Both the position numbers and the translations under genes were made by a program. From contig NZ_BCXB01000021.1 of assembly GCF_001894885.1 (NCBI RefSeq), positions 30,040-94,039 of the forward strand: 64,000 nucleotides of DNA, read 5' to 3'. Positions 46,252 to 55,786 of this stretch are shown piece after piece. Numbering within the stretch: the stretch's first letter is position 1; each line of letters begins with the position of its first letter. The notes beneath the pieces are model-generated. The model ran no database searches. It had not been told where the DNA came from and was given only the letters and a program-made list of their open reading frames with translations. The DNA is from Rhodococcus marinonascens NBRC 14363 (GTDB lineage Bacteria; Actinomycetota; Actinomycetes; Mycobacteriales; Mycobacteriaceae).

Positions 46252-49200
46252 CTAATTCGTGGCGTCGAATTCCATGTTCGCGATCGAGGACTGATTCCTT
46301 CCATCGGAACTACTCAGACCGGTGATCCATATCAAAACGTTCCTGGTGGGTCCGGCGGACGTCACAGAGATTTCGGTGACACCGTCATCGAGCACAGCGG
46401 AACCCAGCACTCGAGTCTGGTCGAGGGAGGGGTCCGTCGACGGCGCGCTCCGGATCTCGACGGCGGTGCCCGGTGAGGGTGAGTTGATCGAGACGTTCGA
46501 AAGGTTGACCGGCTGGTCGAACGTGACCATCAGGCCCACACCGTTCTTCAGTGTAGGGAAGGACTGGAAGTAGTTGTCGGTGCTCCACATCGTGGAGGCA
46601 TCGCCGTCGATGGCGAGTCGGGCGCTGGCGGCTGAGTCAGGTGTGCCCTGCGGCGAGAACACCGTTACGCCGGCGGGCGTGATCGGTGCGCCCGGTGTCG
46701 GAGCGGTAGCCGGACCCGGACCCGGACCCGCTTCGGGGGCGACCGACGCTGTCGCCGGCGTGGTGAGCCCGAAACTTTGCTCGGTGAGCGGGGCGTTGGA
46801 GCTGCTGCCCGTGAGGAATGCCGCGAGCCAGAAGCCCAGCAGCGCCAGCACGATGATCGTTACGACGCCGAGGCCCGCGAGCGCCGCGATCATCCGGTTG
46901 GACTTCTTCTTCTCCGCCTCGAGCGCTTCCGGATCGGCGAGAACGTTACTCGAGCCACCGACGTTCCGCTGCCCGAGCCGGATCGCGGGGATGTATTCAG
47001 TCTTGTCGTTGACGACAGAGGCCTGATCGAGGATGTGTTGCACGGTGGCAGCTGTGCGAATTCCGCCGTCCGGCTCGAGTGCGCGCAACGCTACCGCCGA
47101 GATCTCGAACGGAACCTCCGGCCGGATCACCCGCGGTCCGATGGGCTGCCCGCTCGAGTCGCGGTCGGCCAGTCGCATGCCGCCGACGCTGCCCGGGCGG
47201 GGTGCGCCGGCGGGAGCGGACCGGTCGGTCAGCGGCCAGCGCGCCGTGATGAGCGCGTAGAGCATGGCGCCCAGTCCGCGCACGTCGGAACTGGAGTCGG
47301 AGTCTGCGAGTGTGGCCGGGAACGCCAGAACGGCATCGCCGGTGATGCTGATGCGAACCCGGTCGGGGTGGTCGATCGACAGTGCTCCACCCGCCCGGTG
47401 CGCGGTCTCGGCGGCCGCGGCGAGGACGCGGACGGCGCTTGCAGCGCCGATCGGGGACGGTCTGGTGTCGGCCATCTCCCGCAGCGAGCGACCGGGTGTC
47501 CACTCGGCTACGACGATACCGCCCGAGCTTCCACGGACCACGTCGAGCACGCGGGCGAGACCGGGCGAATTGATCCGACCGAGGCGCAGGGTACGCGACA
47601 GAATAGCTTGCGGGCCTTCGGGTGTGGCCGAATTGGAACGCTGTTCGGCGTCGACGAAGGTAAGGGCCACCTCGCGGTCGAGCTTGACATCGAGTGCCTG
47701 CCAGAACTGGAGACCGCGCGAACCTCCGTGCGGTGTCAGGAGGCGGTAACGACCGCCCGCGACGGAAGCACCTGGAAGGAGCTTGGGGCCACGAGGAGGG
47801 CGCCGCGCGTCAGCCGTCGGCTCACGATCGGGCGCGGGGGCAATGGGGATAACGCCGGTGTCGACACTGATGTCACGCCCAGGCGTGGTGCTGATGTCAC
47901 GTCCGTGCGTGGCGCCGATGTGACGAGTATCTCGGCGCGAGTCGCCGCGGTGCTCGGAGTCGCCGGAGGACGCCTCCTGCTGAGCCTTCGGGTCCGCGTC
48001 CGCGCCCTCGCGATCACCGGTGTCCTTGCCCTGTACGGTTTTCGGCGTCCCGTCCTGTCCGGTCTTGGGCGTCCCGCCGGTGGACGTCGAGTTGCCGCCA
48101 CCCTTATTCGCAGGGGTGTCGGGACCAATGGGTGCTGGGGCAGAATCGGATTCGGAGGCATGCACCACAGAACCTCCGGCTCTGTTGCTGCCGGACACGT
48201 CGTCGTCGCTCACCCTCACTCCTTCACTTTCGAATGCCCAACTCCGACCAGTACCGGGCGGCGATCCGATCCGCTGGTGTCCAGGGTACGGGAGATTATC
48301 GGGCCGTTTGCCACCCCGCGGTTGCCTTCCTGGGTGATCCGATTGGGCTCGGATGACGGGAATCAGTTCGGTTTCGGCGTCGATGAGCGAATCGACCTCA
48401 GATCCCGCCGCGGCGCCGCGACCGCGGAGGGCGCGTAACTTGCGGCTGACGGCGACAGTGATGGACATGATCTCCGGGATCTTCGCGAACCAGAGGATCA
48501 CGAAGGTGATGCTGAGCATCAGAATGCCGCTGATGATCACGCGAACCATGGAGCCGGGGCCGCCGAAGAGTGTGGTGAGCCTGTCCAGCTTCAACAGTCG
48601 GTCGACGCCGAGCACGGCGAGTGCACCCGCCAACGACGCCAGGACCACCACCCACACCGTTTTCCCGACATTCGCCATCTGAAGATTTCCGAGGCTGCGG
48701 TGCAGCAGGTAGCCGCCGATCAGTGCTCCAATGATGTAGCCGAGGCCGTTGGCCGTGCCGAGCAGGATCACCACCTGTTCGTCGCTCGAGGCGATCATCG
48801 GGGTGAGCGCGGAGAGTGCGATCTTGACCGCGGTGATGCCGAGGACGATCCACGTGGGGGTCCACGCCCGTTCCCTGGCGTAAAAGACGCGTAGCTGGAT
48901 CAGGACGAGCGAGTACGGGATCAACGTGAACGCCGACCAGCTGACAGCCTGACCGAGACGGTCGGCATCTCCCGAACCGAAGTTGCCGTATCCATACAGC
49001 GCGTGGCCGATCTCGGGTCCCGCAAACGTGAGAAACGTGATAATCGGGATCAGCGCGATCATGGTCAACCGGGTCGCGACCGACAGATCGTCGACCACGG
49101 CTGGGGTGTCGTCGTCGGCGGCGTTTCGACTGAGCCGCGGCATAATCGCGGTGAGGACCGTCACGCCCAGCACTCCGTACGGCAGTTGCAGCAGTAGCCA

Positions 49201-50238
49201 GGTGTTGGTGTAAATCGCCGGACCTGCCTCGTCCGCCTGGGCCGCGATTCGGATGGCGAAGGACATCCCCGCTTGGCTGATCAGCACGTACAGGATGATG
49301 GCGACGGCCATTCCGCCGAACTGCCGAAGCCGATCGTCGAGTCCCCACAACGGTTTGAGTGAGATGCCCTCGCGTCGGATGGCGGGCACCAGGCTCATTG
49401 CCTGGGTGACGACACCCAGCGTCACACCCACTCCGAGGACCAGCAGTTTCGGGTCGCCCATCCGCACCGGGTCGACGGTGATCTCCCCCGGAGTCACGTA
49501 ATAGATGGCCAGCACCGTGATCATCACGACGTTGTTCAGCACTGGCGCCCAGGCACCCGGTTTGAACACTTGCCGAGTGTTGAGGATGGCGGTGAGTAGC
49601 GCCGACAGTCCGTAGAACAGGATCGCGGGTAGCAGGAGGTAGGTCAGGGCCGTGGTCAGGTCGGTGCTCACCTTGGCGCCGTCCGGCACGAGGATGGACG
49701 CGATCAGGGGGGCCGCGGCGGTGGCCAGCAGCGCCGCGGTCCCGAGCAAAATGCATGTCGCCGTGAACAGGCGCCGCACGAATGCCGCACCCTGGTCTGG
49801 GTCCTCGCGTTCGGCGCGCACCAGCACGGGCACGACGATTGCGGTGAGCACCGCTCCCAAGACCAGCTCGGCGATCATGTTCGGGATCTGGCTGGCGACG
49901 GTGAACGAGCTCGCCAACGACGCACCCAGCAGGGTCAGGACGAGTAATTGCTTGACGAATCCAGTGATGCGGCTGACGAGCGTCGCAATCGCGATGGATC
50001 CGGTGGATGCCAGTAGACGCGAGTTGGTTTGGTTCTGGGGTGCCGTCGAAGGACCGGAGTCCGGGACCGGCGGCGGGTGGTCGACCCGGATGGCCGCGAA
50101 CTGCACCGTCGGTGCCTCGTCAGGTCGGATCTCCCGAGCCCAGTGGTCACGCTCCCACGGTGCGACCCGGGGATACGCTACCCGGGGATGAGAGTGATCG
50201 GGAAGCCTCCGACCCCCGCTGGGAATGTCCCCCGTCAT
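46252..50238 (-). CDS. murJ: Lipid II flippase MurJ with pseudokinase-like and discoidin-like extensions
   Basis: 1328 aa. Residues about 75-600: 14-helix MurJ/MviN core (TLVSRITGFVKQLLVLTLLGAS..., IAELVLGAVLTAIVVPVLVR). A 170-residue disordered acidic/charged linker follows. Then comes a kinase-like domain with GGRYRLLTPHGGSRGLQFWQALDVKLDREVALTFV that lacks HRD and DFG. Then there is a membrane segment (RMIAALAGLGVVTIIVLALLGFWLAAFLTG) and a discoidin-like domain (STMWSTDNYFQSFPTLKNGVGLMVTFDQPVNLSNV). The mycobacterial MviN has the same extra domains; the pseudokinase there binds FhaA after PknB action. Overlaps DUF6049 by 4 bases. Confidence 0.94.
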   Translation of the reverse strand: MTGDIPSGGRRLPDHSHPRVAYPRVAPWERDHWAREIRPDEAPTVQFAAIRVDHPPPVPDSGPSTAPQNQTNSRLLASTGSIAIATLVSRITGFVKQLLVLTLLGASLASSFTVASQIPNMIAELVLGAVLTAIVVPVLVRAEREDPDQGAAFVRRLFTATCILLGTAALLATAAAPLIASILVPDGAKVSTDLTTALTYLLLPAILFYGLSALLTAILNTRQVFKPGAWAPVLNNVVMITVLAIYYVTPGEITVDPVRMGDPKLLVLGVGVTLGVVTQAMSLVPAIRREGISLKPLWGLDDRLRQFGGMAVAIILYVLISQAGMSFAIRIAAQADEAGPAIYTNTWLLLQLPYGVLGVTVLTAIMPRLSRNAADDDTPAVVDDLSVATRLTMIALIPIITFLTFAGPEIGHALYGYGNFGSGDADRLGQAVSWSAFTLIPYSLVLIQLRVFYARERAWTPTWIVLGITAVKIALSALTPMIASSDEQVVILLGTANGLGYIIGALIGGYLLHRSLGNLQMANVGKTVWVVVLASLAGALAVLGVDRLLKLDRLTTLFGGPGSMVRVIISGILMLSITFVILWFAKIPEIMSITVAVSRKLRALRGRGAAAGSEVDSLIDAETELIPVIRAQSDHPGRQPRGGKRPDNLPYPGHQRIGSPPGTGRSWAFESEGVRVSDDDVSGSNRAGGSVVHASESDSAPAPIGPDTPANKGGGNSTSTGGTPKTGQDGTPKTVQGKDTGDREGADADPKAQQEASSGDSEHRGDSRRDTRHIGATHGRDISTTPGRDISVDTGVIPIAPAPDREPTADARRPPRGPKLLPGASVAGGRYRLLTPHGGSRGLQFWQALDVKLDREVALTFVDAEQRSNSATPEGPQAILSRTLRLGRINSPGLARVLDVVRGSSGGIVVAEWTPGRSLREMADTRPSPIGAASAVRVLAAAAETAHRAGGALSIDHPDRVRISITGDAVLAFPATLADSDSSSDVRGLGAMLYALITARWPLTDRSAPAGAPRPGSVGGMRLADRDSSGQPIGPRVIRPEVPFEISAVALRALEPDGGIRTAATVQHILDQASVVNDKTEYIPAIRLGQRNVGGSSNVLADPEALEAEKKKSNRMIAALAGLGVVTIIVLALLGFWLAAFLTGSSSNAPLTEQSFGLTTPATASVAPEAGPGPGPATAPTPGAPITPAGVTVFSPQGTPDSAASARLAIDGDASTMWSTDNYFQSFPTLKNGVGLMVTFDQPVNLSNVSINSPSPGTAVEIRSAPSTDPSLDQTRVLGSAVLDDGVTEISVTSAGPTRNVLIWITGLSSSDGRNQSSIANMEFDATN

Positions 50239-52685
50239 GAACGTTCGTACCCTTCGTCAGCTCGATCCGGCTGGCCGCGGAACCGATGCCACAGCCGGCG
50301 GCCGGCGAGGAAAAGAAGCAGGGCACCCGCACCGGCTGTCAGCACTGCCAGCGCCTGCCCGTATGCGTTGGACCGTACTGTCACGCTGGTCGGCTCACCC
50401 AATTGCTGCCCATCACCGGTGGTCAGTGTGAAGTTGACGACGAGTTGGCGTGAGTCGTTGGCCGTGGTGGGCACGGTGAGGGTGCGACTGCCGCGCGGTG
50501 GGAGAGTAATCGCCCCGATGTCGGTGATATCCATCTCCGACGGCGCGTCCACCAGCAGTCGCACCGTGATACCCACTGGCAAGTCGTTCCGGGCCACCAG
50601 CAGCAACGGGCTTTGCTCCGACGCCAGCGTGTAGACACCGCCCGGCGACACGACGGTGGTGGCTCCGAACAGATCGTCCATAGTCTCGGCCACTACGTCG
50701 GCCCGCGTATCGGACGCCTCCTCCGCGTATCGGCGTTCGTCGTCGCGCCGGTGCGCGAGGCTCATCGAGCGCAAGATGTCCTCGCGGAGCGGTGCGATGA
50801 ACGTGCCCGGGGTGAGCGGGGTCTGTGGATCGTCGACGAGCGCCGCGCTCAACGTGTCGATGCGGGATATCTGTGTGGCGGCAGCGTCGTGGATGTGCTC
50901 GGGGATGCGGTTTGCGGTGTGACCGGAGTAGTCGAGTGTCGCGACCTCCGTCGATCCGAGTTGGCCTCCCAGCAGCGCGGGCAGTGGGCGGGTCGTCGCT
51001 AACCCCGACCGCAACAGTGAAGACGCTGTGGACAGCAGGGCTGTCGCGTCGTCGGCGTCGGCGGTCCACAGTTGCGGCGGCACCACCATGAGCGAACGGG
51101 ACGTCCTGGCGTTGCTCGCTGCTTCGGGTTCGAGAGCGGACCAGGCGACGGCACCGAGAGCGTCTTGCAGGCGGGCGGTCTGCGAGTCGTCGGCGAGGCG
51201 GTAGCGGGTGCCCTCAGGGGTGTAGATGGGCGTCTTCGGGGTAGTTCCCATAGCCGCGAGTGCGGCGCCGACCGAGGGATCGAATAGCAGGGCGTCGACG
51301 CTGCCGGTGGTGGAGGAGTTCTCGATGGTCCCCAGGGTGGTGGATTCACCAGTGCCCGGAACGGCGCTCTCGGCTTCCGCCGCCTCGATAACGTAGACGT
51401 TGTCCCTGGGGGTGCCCGTGTCGACGGCATTTGCCGCCACGAGCGCGGTGGTGGGAGCGTTCCCGCGGAGCATTTGTGCGGTCGCGTCGTCGAGCACTCC
51501 CGCGTCGCTCCACACGAAATTGCGTAGCGACGTGACACCCAGAACATCGTCGACAATGTCGGCGGGTGTCCTGATTGCGGCCGAAGTGAGGCTCGGGTTC
51601 GCAACTTCGGCGACTGCGGACAGGTCGACCTGCGAGAACGGTACCGAGGTCGTGCACATCGACGCGGCCAGCGACCGGGCGCGTTCGAGCCAGTCGGAAG
51701 CAGCCTCCCTGCCCGTGCCCTCGTGGGCGGAACCCGTGGGATCGGACGGATCGTCCACAACTAGGTATCCGCGGGTCATATTTTGGACAGTGATCAGCAG
51801 GTCGGGGTCAACCGCCAGGCACAGACTGTCCCGGAGCATGTGGTCAGGGTCGACGCTGTCACCGGTGGCGAATTCGGCAGCCGACAACAAGTCGTCGAGG
51901 CGTCCGCCCTCGGCGAGCGACTTCGCGAGGGCGTCGTCGACGAGACGAACCGGTTCGGTGATGGAACCGGGAACGCCCGCCGCGAGCCGAGGTCGGTCCG
52001 CCAGCGGCCACATCATTGTGAGGGCGACGGGGCTCGAGATGTCGGGTGGCACGGCGGGGCTCCCCGGGACGCCCAACACTGGGAGCAGGAAGCGGGCGTC
52101 GTCGAGACGCGCGGCGCCACCGTACTCGGGCGTGCCGTTCACGTTCACCATCAGCGGATACACACCTGGCTCGGTGATGTCGAGCGAGACCCCGGTGTCG
52201 GAGCGTAGCGGTAGCGAAAGCGTGAACTTTCTGCTCTGGCCCTCGTCGAGTCGGTTGGTGACGGTATCGAACATGCCGACTGTGTCGTACCGCGACTGAT
52301 CGAGGGTGAGCGACGTACGGAGGCCTTCGCTGCGCGAGACGGCGGGAGCACGCTGCAGTCGTACATCGACATCGCGTACGGTGCGGTCGCCGACGTTCTT
52401 CACCGACCCGGACACGGTGACGGTCAGATCGCTGGTGGTGGTGACCGTCGCGGGCGTGACGGTGTCGATTTGCAATTCCAGAAACGCCGGGTCTTCGTCG
52501 ATCATCTGGGTTTGGGCGCCCTCGTTCGGAATACGAGTCTGGGCGCTGTCATATGGAATACGACTCTGGGCGCTGTCGTATGGAGTAGGACTCTGGGCGA
52601 CAGCCACACTGGTGCTGGTAGGAGCCAGCACGACCGCAAGTGCGGTCAGCGTCACGGCACCGACCCGTCGCAAAGCCATCCTCAT
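50235..52685 (-). CDS. DUF6049 exported membrane protein
   Basis: 816 aa with signal peptide ([26 protein letters not shown]), then a 9-residue repeat zone (YDSAQTRIP), a large extracytoplasmic region beginning [39 protein letters not shown], and a C-terminal membrane anchor ([24 protein letters not shown]). Same gene as Rv3909, always next to murJ, so likely helps peptidoglycan export. Stop overlaps murJ start, start overlaps the NUDIX stop. Confidence 0.88.
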   Translation of the reverse strand: MRMALRRVGAVTLTALAVVLAPTSTSVAVAQSPTPYDSAQSRIPYDSAQTRIPNEGAQTQMIDEDPAFLELQIDTVTPATVTTTSDLTVTVSGSVKNVGDRTVRDVDVRLQRAPAVSRSEGLRTSLTLDQSRYDTVGMFDTVTNRLDEGQSRKFTLSLPLRSDTGVSLDITEPGVYPLMVNVNGTPEYGGAARLDDARFLLPVLGVPGSPAVPPDISSPVALTMMWPLADRPRLAAGVPGSITEPVRLVDDALAKSLAEGGRLDDLLSAAEFATGDSVDPDHMLRDSLCLAVDPDLLITVQNMTRGYLVVDDPSDPTGSAHEGTGREAASDWLERARSLAASMCTTSVPFSQVDLSAVAEVANPSLTSAAIRTPADIVDDVLGVTSLRNFVWSDAGVLDDATAQMLRGNAPTTALVAANAVDTGTPRDNVYVIEAAEAESAVPGTGESTTLGTIENSSTTGSVDALLFDPSVGAALAAMGTTPKTPIYTPEGTRYRLADDSQTARLQDALGAVAWSALEPEAASNARTSRSLMVVPPQLWTADADDATALLSTASSLLRSGLATTRPLPALLGGQLGSTEVATLDYSGHTANRIPEHIHDAAATQISRIDTLSAALVDDPQTPLTPGTFIAPLREDILRSMSLAHRRDDERRYAEEASDTRADVVAETMDDLFGATTVVSPGGVYTLASEQSPLLLVARNDLPVGITVRLLVDAPSEMDITDIGAITLPPRGSRTLTVPTTANDSRQLVVNFTLTTGDGQQLGEPTSVTVRSNAYGQALAVLTAGAGALLLFLAGRRLWHRFRGQPDRADEGYERS
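52514..52594. repeat. Three 27-bp in-frame tandem repeats in the DUF6049 gene
   Basis: Units start at 52514, 52541 and 52568 and differ by a few bases. They encode [13 protein letters not shown] repeats right after the signal peptide. Confidence 0.93.
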
Positions 52686-53248
52686 CCGGCGTCTGGCCTC
52701 TTCTGGAGATTCACATCAGTGGTGGTTGTCATTCGGGAGATCAAGTCAGCGGCGATCTCCGCGAGTTTCCGTTCGTCTGCGTAGGCAAGGCGTGATTTCA
52801 ACTCGGCGAGCGGCACCCACGCCACCTCGGTGACTTCGACATCTTCATCCGATAGTTCCCCACCCAGGCACTTCATCAGAAAATGGTGGACGGTCTTGTG
52901 GACACGTCGGCCCTCGGTGACGAACCAGTAGTCGATGCTGCCGAGCGATGCGAGGACGGTGCCCCGGATGCCGGTCTCTTCCTCGACCTCGCGCATCGCG
53001 GTCTGTTCGGCGGTTTCGCCCTGCTCGATGTGACCCTTGGGTAGCGACCACAGCAGTCGTCCGCGACGGTCGGTGCGGCCGATCAAGGCTGCGCACAAAT
53101 TCGTTCTGGGTCCATCGAGGCCGGTGACGACGAGTCCGCCCGCCGAAGTTTCCCTGACCGTCTTCATGCGGGGTCTCTCGTGTTTACTGACGGCGTGTCG
53201 TCGCCGCGAGTTGCGGCGACTCCTATTCGCACGTTCGGCAGCAGACAC
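52682..53248 (-). CDS. NUDIX hydrolase (MutT4-like)
   Basis: 188 aa from GTG at 53248; the frame is open 11 codons further, and an internal ATG at 53167 is possible. Basic N-terminus ([12 protein letters not shown]), then [14 protein letters not shown] and the NUDIX box [23 protein letters not shown]. Matches Rv3908 in sequence and location, divergent from pcnA. Hydrolyses a nucleotide or nucleoside diphosphate derivative. Confidence 0.9.
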   Translation of the reverse strand: MSAAERANRSRRNSRRRHAVSKHERPRMKTVRETSAGGLVVTGLDGPRTNLCAALIGRTDRRGRLLWSLPKGHIEQGETAEQTAMREVEEETGIRGTVLASLGSIDYWFVTEGRRVHKTVHHFLMKCLGGELSDEDVEVTEVAWVPLAELKSRLAYADERKLAEIAADLISRMTTTTDVNLQKRPDAG

Positions 53249-53397
53249 CCCATTGATAGTAGTGGGCCCGGCTGTCCCCATATGTACGCCTCACCCGAAC
53301 CGGGACACTTCGTGACAGTCCTGTTGCGGTGGGAACTGCAAGGTTCCTCGGCCGCAGCGGGTCGGGCTATTTGCGCACGTCGGTAAGCTTCCTGGAC

Positions 53398-54849
53398 GTG
53401 ACTGCCCCTTCTCTCGACGACGAGCGCCGTACACGACTGCTTGCCGCCGCCGCTGTGACGCTGCGCGAGTTGTCCGAAGTCCTGACGCCGCTCGGTGCGA
53501 GGTTCGCCGCCGCCGGTCATGAGCTGTACCTGGTGGGGGGCAGTGTGCGGGACGCGATCCTCGGCCGTCTCGGCACCGACCTCGACTTCACCACCGACGC
53601 CCGGCCGGAGCACATACAGAAACTGCTGTCGGGTTGGGTCGAGCACCAGTGGGACACGGGCATCAAGTTTGGCACGATCAGTGCCGTCAAGGCTGGTCAG
53701 CAGATCGAGATCACCACGTACCGCGCCGACACCTACGACCGGGTGTCGCGCAATCCCGCCGTCCAGTTCGGGTCGAAGCTCGAGGACGACCTGGTGCGCC
53801 GCGATTTCACGGTCAACGCGATGGCTGTGCGAATCGGCGCGGACGGGTCGCTGGATTTCGTCGATCCGTTGACGGGCATGGATGCGCTGCTGGCCGGCGT
53901 GTTGGACACGCCTTCAGCACCAGAGAACTCCTTCAACGACGACCCACTGCGCATGTTGCGAGCCGCGCGATTCGTCTCTCAACTGGGATTCTCGATGCAC
54001 GAGCGCGTGAACCTCGCCATCGTCGACATGGCGCCGCAGATCGAGCGCATCACGGCCGAGCGCGTCCGCGCGGAACTCGACAAGCTGATCCTCGGTGAAT
54101 TCCCCATTGAGGGTGTCAACGTGATGTGCGAGACGGGCCTCGCCGGCCACGTGCTACCCGAGGTGCCGCAGATGAAACTCGAGATCGACGAGCATCATCA
54201 GCACAAGGACGTGTACTCGCATTCTCTGACCGTCCTGAAACAGGCCGTCGACCTCGAGGAGGGTGACCCCGACCTGGTGTTGCGGTGGGCGGCGCTACTG
54301 CACGACATCGGCAAGCCAGACACCAAGCGCAACGAACCGGCCGGCGGGGTGAGCTTCCACCACCACGAGGTGGTCGGCGCCAAGATGGTCCGTAAGCGGA
54401 TGCGGGCGCTGAAGTACTCGAAGCAGATGGTCGACGACGTCTCGCAACTCGTGTTCCTCCACCTGCGCTTCCACGGCTATGGCAAGGGCCAGTGGACCGA
54501 TTCCGCTGTGCGCCGGTACGTGACGGACGCGGGACCTCTGCTGCCTCGACTGCACAAACTGGTCCGCGCCGACTGCACGACGCGCAACAAGCGGCGGGCC
54601 GCGGCACTGCAGGCCACCTACGACGACATCGAGGAGCGGATCGCTCGGATCGCAGAGCAGGAGGATCTCGCGCGGGTGCGCCCCGACCTCGATGGCAACG
54701 CGATCATGGAACTCCTCGCGATTCCCGCCGGACCAGACGTCGGGAAGGCGTGGAAGTTCCTCAAGGAACTCCGTCTCGACCGTGGACCGCTCAGCCGCGA
54801 GGAGGCCGAGGCGGAATTGTTGTCGTGGTGGGCCAAACGCGAGAAGTGA
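53398..54849 (+). CDS. pcnA: CCA tRNA nucleotidyltransferase / poly(A) polymerase family
   Basis: 483 aa from GTG at 53398. Head domain: ELYLVGGSVRDAILGRLGTDLDFTTDARPE with the two catalytic Asp, VRRDFTVNAMAV, DDPLRMLRAARFVSQLGF. HD domain: HQHKDVYSHSLTVLKQA and LLHDIGKPDTK. Because the two tRNA genes in this window lack an encoded CCA end, a CCA-adding enzyme is needed. Divergent from the NUDIX gene. Confidence 0.95.
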   Translation: MTAPSLDDERRTRLLAAAAVTLRELSEVLTPLGARFAAAGHELYLVGGSVRDAILGRLGTDLDFTTDARPEHIQKLLSGWVEHQWDTGIKFGTISAVKAGQQIEITTYRADTYDRVSRNPAVQFGSKLEDDLVRRDFTVNAMAVRIGADGSLDFVDPLTGMDALLAGVLDTPSAPENSFNDDPLRMLRAARFVSQLGFSMHERVNLAIVDMAPQIERITAERVRAELDKLILGEFPIEGVNVMCETGLAGHVLPEVPQMKLEIDEHHQHKDVYSHSLTVLKQAVDLEEGDPDLVLRWAALLHDIGKPDTKRNEPAGGVSFHHHEVVGAKMVRKRMRALKYSKQMVDDVSQLVFLHLRFHGYGKGQWTDSAVRRYVTDAGPLLPRLHKLVRADCTTRNKRRAAALQATYDDIEERIARIAEQEDLARVRPDLDGNAIMELLAIPAGPDVGKAWKFLKELRLDRGPLSREEAEAELLSWWAKREK

Positions 54850-55038
54850 CGGGCAGTGAGGAGCGCTATTTGTTCGGCGGCATGGCCGATGCTGCTCGAC
54901 GGCGATGACTCCCACAGCGGGATTCCTCCGTATCCACTTTTTGGTGGCGCTGCTCTGCGAACGCGCCTGCACCCCGCGGATCCTGTCGGATCACCCGAGG
55001 GGGAGTTACTGATCCGTTATCTCACATAGCAAACCGGT
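54850..55038. other. Gap after pcnA
   Basis: No gene seen. Contains the probable promoter of the small protein at 55039. Confidence 0.4.
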
Positions 55039-55302
55039 GTGTATGTATCTGGTTGTCTGTCGAGCGACAGAAAAGGTGGACGAAGTGCCGGGTGGGGGTT
55101 CTATCTGTACTTGACGCCAGGCAAGCTGTTGGTTGTCGCAGCGGGCGCATTTGGAGGCCTGGCGGTGACGATTTGCGCGGCTACGACAGGTGTGACTTGC
55201 GCAGCTGTGTCAGCCGTACTCGCGTCACTCATGCAGTGGTTCAACAACCGTGGTGGGCTATGTCCTGGTGGGGAGCTCGAGACCAATGGGGAACCCCTTT
55301 AA
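55039..55302 (+). CDS. Small glycine/alanine-rich bacteriocin-like protein
   Basis: 87 aa. After a polar start, residues about 25-65 are hydrophobic and small-residue-rich: LLVVAAGAFGGLAVTICAATTGVTCAAVSAVLASLMQWF, with two cysteines seven residues apart, then NNRGGLCPGGELETNGE. Size, glycine zipper-like pattern and cysteines recall small exported antimicrobial or membrane-active peptides of actinobacteria, but I do not recognise a defined family. The start (GTG at 55039) is uncertain. Confidence 0.5.
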   Translation: MYVSGCLSSDRKGGRSAGWGFYLYLTPGKLLVVAAGAFGGLAVTICAATTGVTCAAVSAVLASLMQWFNNRGGLCPGGELETNGEPL

Positions 55303-55348
55303 CCCTGGGATCTATGAGTTCAAGTGCGTGTGATGTGGGAGGTATCTG

Positions 55349-55561
55349 GTGAAGCGCTATGTCAGTGAGATTTGGCGTGCGGTCTCGCGGCGAGGCCTCC
55401 GGGTTCTAATCCCCTTGGTCTTCGTCATGACGGGTAGCAGCTGGGGCGCCCAGGGCTTCAGCGTGGCCGCGGGCGTCTTCGTGGCAGGCATGACAGGTGG
55501 GGCGATGGTTCTGCTGCTTCAGGCCCGCGCATCGGTGAACTCGGCGGGTACTGAACGCTAG
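55349..55561 (+). CDS. Small two-helix membrane protein next to the peptide gene
   Basis: 70 aa from GTG with a GGGAGG site. Basic N-terminus (MKRYVSEIWRAVSRRGLR) and two membrane segments (VLIPLVFVMTGSSWGAQG and FSVAAGVFVAGMTGGAMVLLLQA). Placed 46 bases after the peptide gene, so a natural candidate for its immunity or export partner. No family recognised. Confidence 0.55.
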   Translation: MKRYVSEIWRAVSRRGLRVLIPLVFVMTGSSWGAQGFSVAAGVFVAGMTGGAMVLLLQARASVNSAGTER

Positions 55562-55786
55562 TTGGTGGTTTCCGCGACACGGCTTCGACAGCATGACCGC
55601 TACGGAAGATGCGTTCCGAATCGATGCCGACGAGCAGGCTTCACTACCGTGGTGCCCGTCGGGTGCGAGAGAAGTCATCGAACGCTCACGGGGGTTAATC
55701 CCGACGAAACACGGTTTTCGGCAGCATGGAAGTCAGGTCGAGAGCCGGGTGGACCGGCGACGACCGTGCAGGTGAGGAGTACATCG

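Noticed and set aside
46777..48438. 553-codon plus-strand frame
   Set aside because: Antisense shadow of the murJ extensions; no ribosome site or known domain.
48398..49756. 452-codon minus-strand frame in murJ
   Set aside because: Out-of-frame shadow of murJ on the same strand, with arginine/histidine/proline-rich nonsense composition.
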